NCBI RefSeq assembly: GCF_003952225.1
Contig: NZ_CP034437.1
Location: 2,910,501-2,974,500 of the forward strand
Length of the DNA: 64,000 bases
Source of the DNA: Paenibacillus albus
Lineage (GTDB): Bacteria > Bacillota > Bacilli > Paenibacillales > Paenibacillaceae
Reading direction: 5' to 3'
Shown: piece after piece, positions 63,506-64,000 of the stretch
Numbering within the stretch: position 1 is the first letter of the stretch
How the letters are laid out: the number at the start of each line of letters is the position of its first letter
Position numbers and translations under genes: made by a program
Notes under the pieces: model-generated
Told to the model about the DNA's origin: nothing
The model's database searches: none
Seen by the model: only the letters and a program-made list of their open reading frames with translations

Positions 63506-64000
63506 GTGAATACGCTGGATGCTGTTTATATCGACGTATTATTCATGGTCAACCTGCTCATTGACGGCTCGAACCTGCTGCTGACCGCTTGGGTGCGAAG
63601 CATCCGGGCAAAGTGGTGGCGTGTGCTGCTTGCAGCGATAATCGGCGCGTTGTACGCCATTCTTATTATTTTTCCGCCTCTATCGTTCCTGTTTACGATT
63701 GTCATCAAGATCGCGCTTTCGTTCGCGATGCTGCTCACAGCGTTCGGATTTGGAAGCGTTCAGCATTTTGTCCGCAATGTTGGTGCCTTTTACGGGGTAA
63801 ACTTCGCAGCAGCAGGGGCTGTCCTAGGCGCGCATTACTTGCTGATGAACAGCTCGAATAAGCTGTGGCAGACAGTTGTATCCGTTAACGGCAAACCAAG
63901 CTTTATGCTCAAATCTTCGATGCTCTTCGTCTTTTGTCTAGTTGGTGTCGGCTATTACATTTACCGTTCTGTGATGACGCAGCGTAAGGAACGTGATCTG
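63506..64000 (+). CDS. spoIIGA: Sigma-E processing peptidase SpoIIGA, N-terminal part (3' end outside window)
   Basis: SpoIIGA is the membrane-embedded aspartic protease that activates pro-sigma-E in the mother cell. The visible 165 codons encode mainly membrane helices: VYIDVLFMVNLLIDGSNLL, LLAAIIGALYAILII, LFTIVIKIALSFAMLL, FYGVNFAAAGAVLGAHYLL and LFVFCLVGVGYYIY. The catalytic domain lies beyond the window. The start is not an obvious ATG. AGGAAGGTGA (63500-63509) is a strong Shine-Dalgarno overlapping GTG 63506, and an in-frame CTG at 63515 has better spacing. Position after ftsZ is as in B. subtilis, where sigE follows. Confidence 0.88.
   Translation, partial: MNTLDAVYIDVLFMVNLLIDGSNLLLTAWVRSIRAKWWRVLLAAIIGALYAILIIFPPLSFLFTIVIKIALSFAMLLTAFGFGSVQHFVRNVGAFYGVNFAAAGAVLGAHYLLMNSSNKLWQTVVSVNGKPSFMLKSSMLFVFCLVGVGYYIYRSVMTQRKERDL

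Noticed and set aside
1-64000. tRNA or rRNA genes, prophage or a defence island
   Set aside because: No cloverleaf, rRNA block, integrase, phage structural or restriction gene was recognised anywhere in the window.

Overview
The window comes from a spore-forming, Gram-positive member of the Bacilli, most probably Paenibacillaceae (Paenibacillus or Cohnella type). Gene order follows Bacillus subtilis in several blocks: pgpH-ybeY-dgkA-cdd-era-yqzL-recO-glyQS, dnaG-sigA, typA-ylaH-ylaJ-phoH, and the division/cell-wall (dcw) cluster leading into spoIIGA. Sporulation genes are present (spoVD, spoVE, spoIIGA, rsfA, ylaJ), MurE carries the meso-diaminopimelate specificity motif, and the bacillithiol gene bshC is present. 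The genus is an inference; no 16S rRNA gene is in the window.

1-15.1 kb is an almost purely plus-strand housekeeping block. It holds c-di-AMP turnover (pgpH, cut by the window edge), rRNA maturation (ybeY, era), undecaprenol kinase, cytidine deaminase, recO, and glycyl-tRNA synthetase glyQS behind a glycine T-box. Then come the PPDK regulator, a DUF188 protein, dnaG, sigA, a membrane protein, trmK and a Nif3-like protein. 15.1-15.6 kb encodes RNase P RNA, which reads as the ancestral A type rather than the B type of B. subtilis.

15.6-24.4 kb is mixed: a secreted subtilisin (minus strand), ypuI, a DUF1540 gene whose ribosome-binding site sits in a terminator-like hairpin, a lytic transglycosylase, a cysteine desulfurase with thiI, and a divergent pair of TerC-family membrane proteins. 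24.4-35.5 kb holds typA, an unexplained structured intergenic element, ylaH, an LytR-CpsA-Psr enzyme, ylaJ, phoH, an orphan solute-binding protein, a secreted coiled-coil protein, a MidA-type methyltransferase and several small unknowns.

35.8-42.6 kb carries rsfA, panE, a DUF3397 gene, bshC, an S-adenosylhomocysteine hydrolase gene, a DUF4349 lipoprotein and a small protein resembling part of a sigma factor.

42.8-64.0 kb is the dcw cluster in the order mraZ, rsmH, ftsL, pbpB, spoVD, murE, murF, mraY, murD, spoVE, murG, murB, murA, divIB, ftsA, ftsZ, then spoIIGA (cut by the window edge). Its products make lipid II, carry and polymerise it at the septum, and build the divisome. spoVD, spoVE and spoIIGA serve the spore cortex and sigma-E activation. 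Two non-coding stretches inside this otherwise tight operon are the most unusual parts of the window: a roughly 160-nt nested palindrome before spoVD, and a 510-bp gap before murD filled with palindromes, four similar GTCCC/GGGAC hairpins and a repeated GCG..CTGT.AC motif.

No CRISPR array, tRNA gene, prophage or intact insertion sequence was seen.
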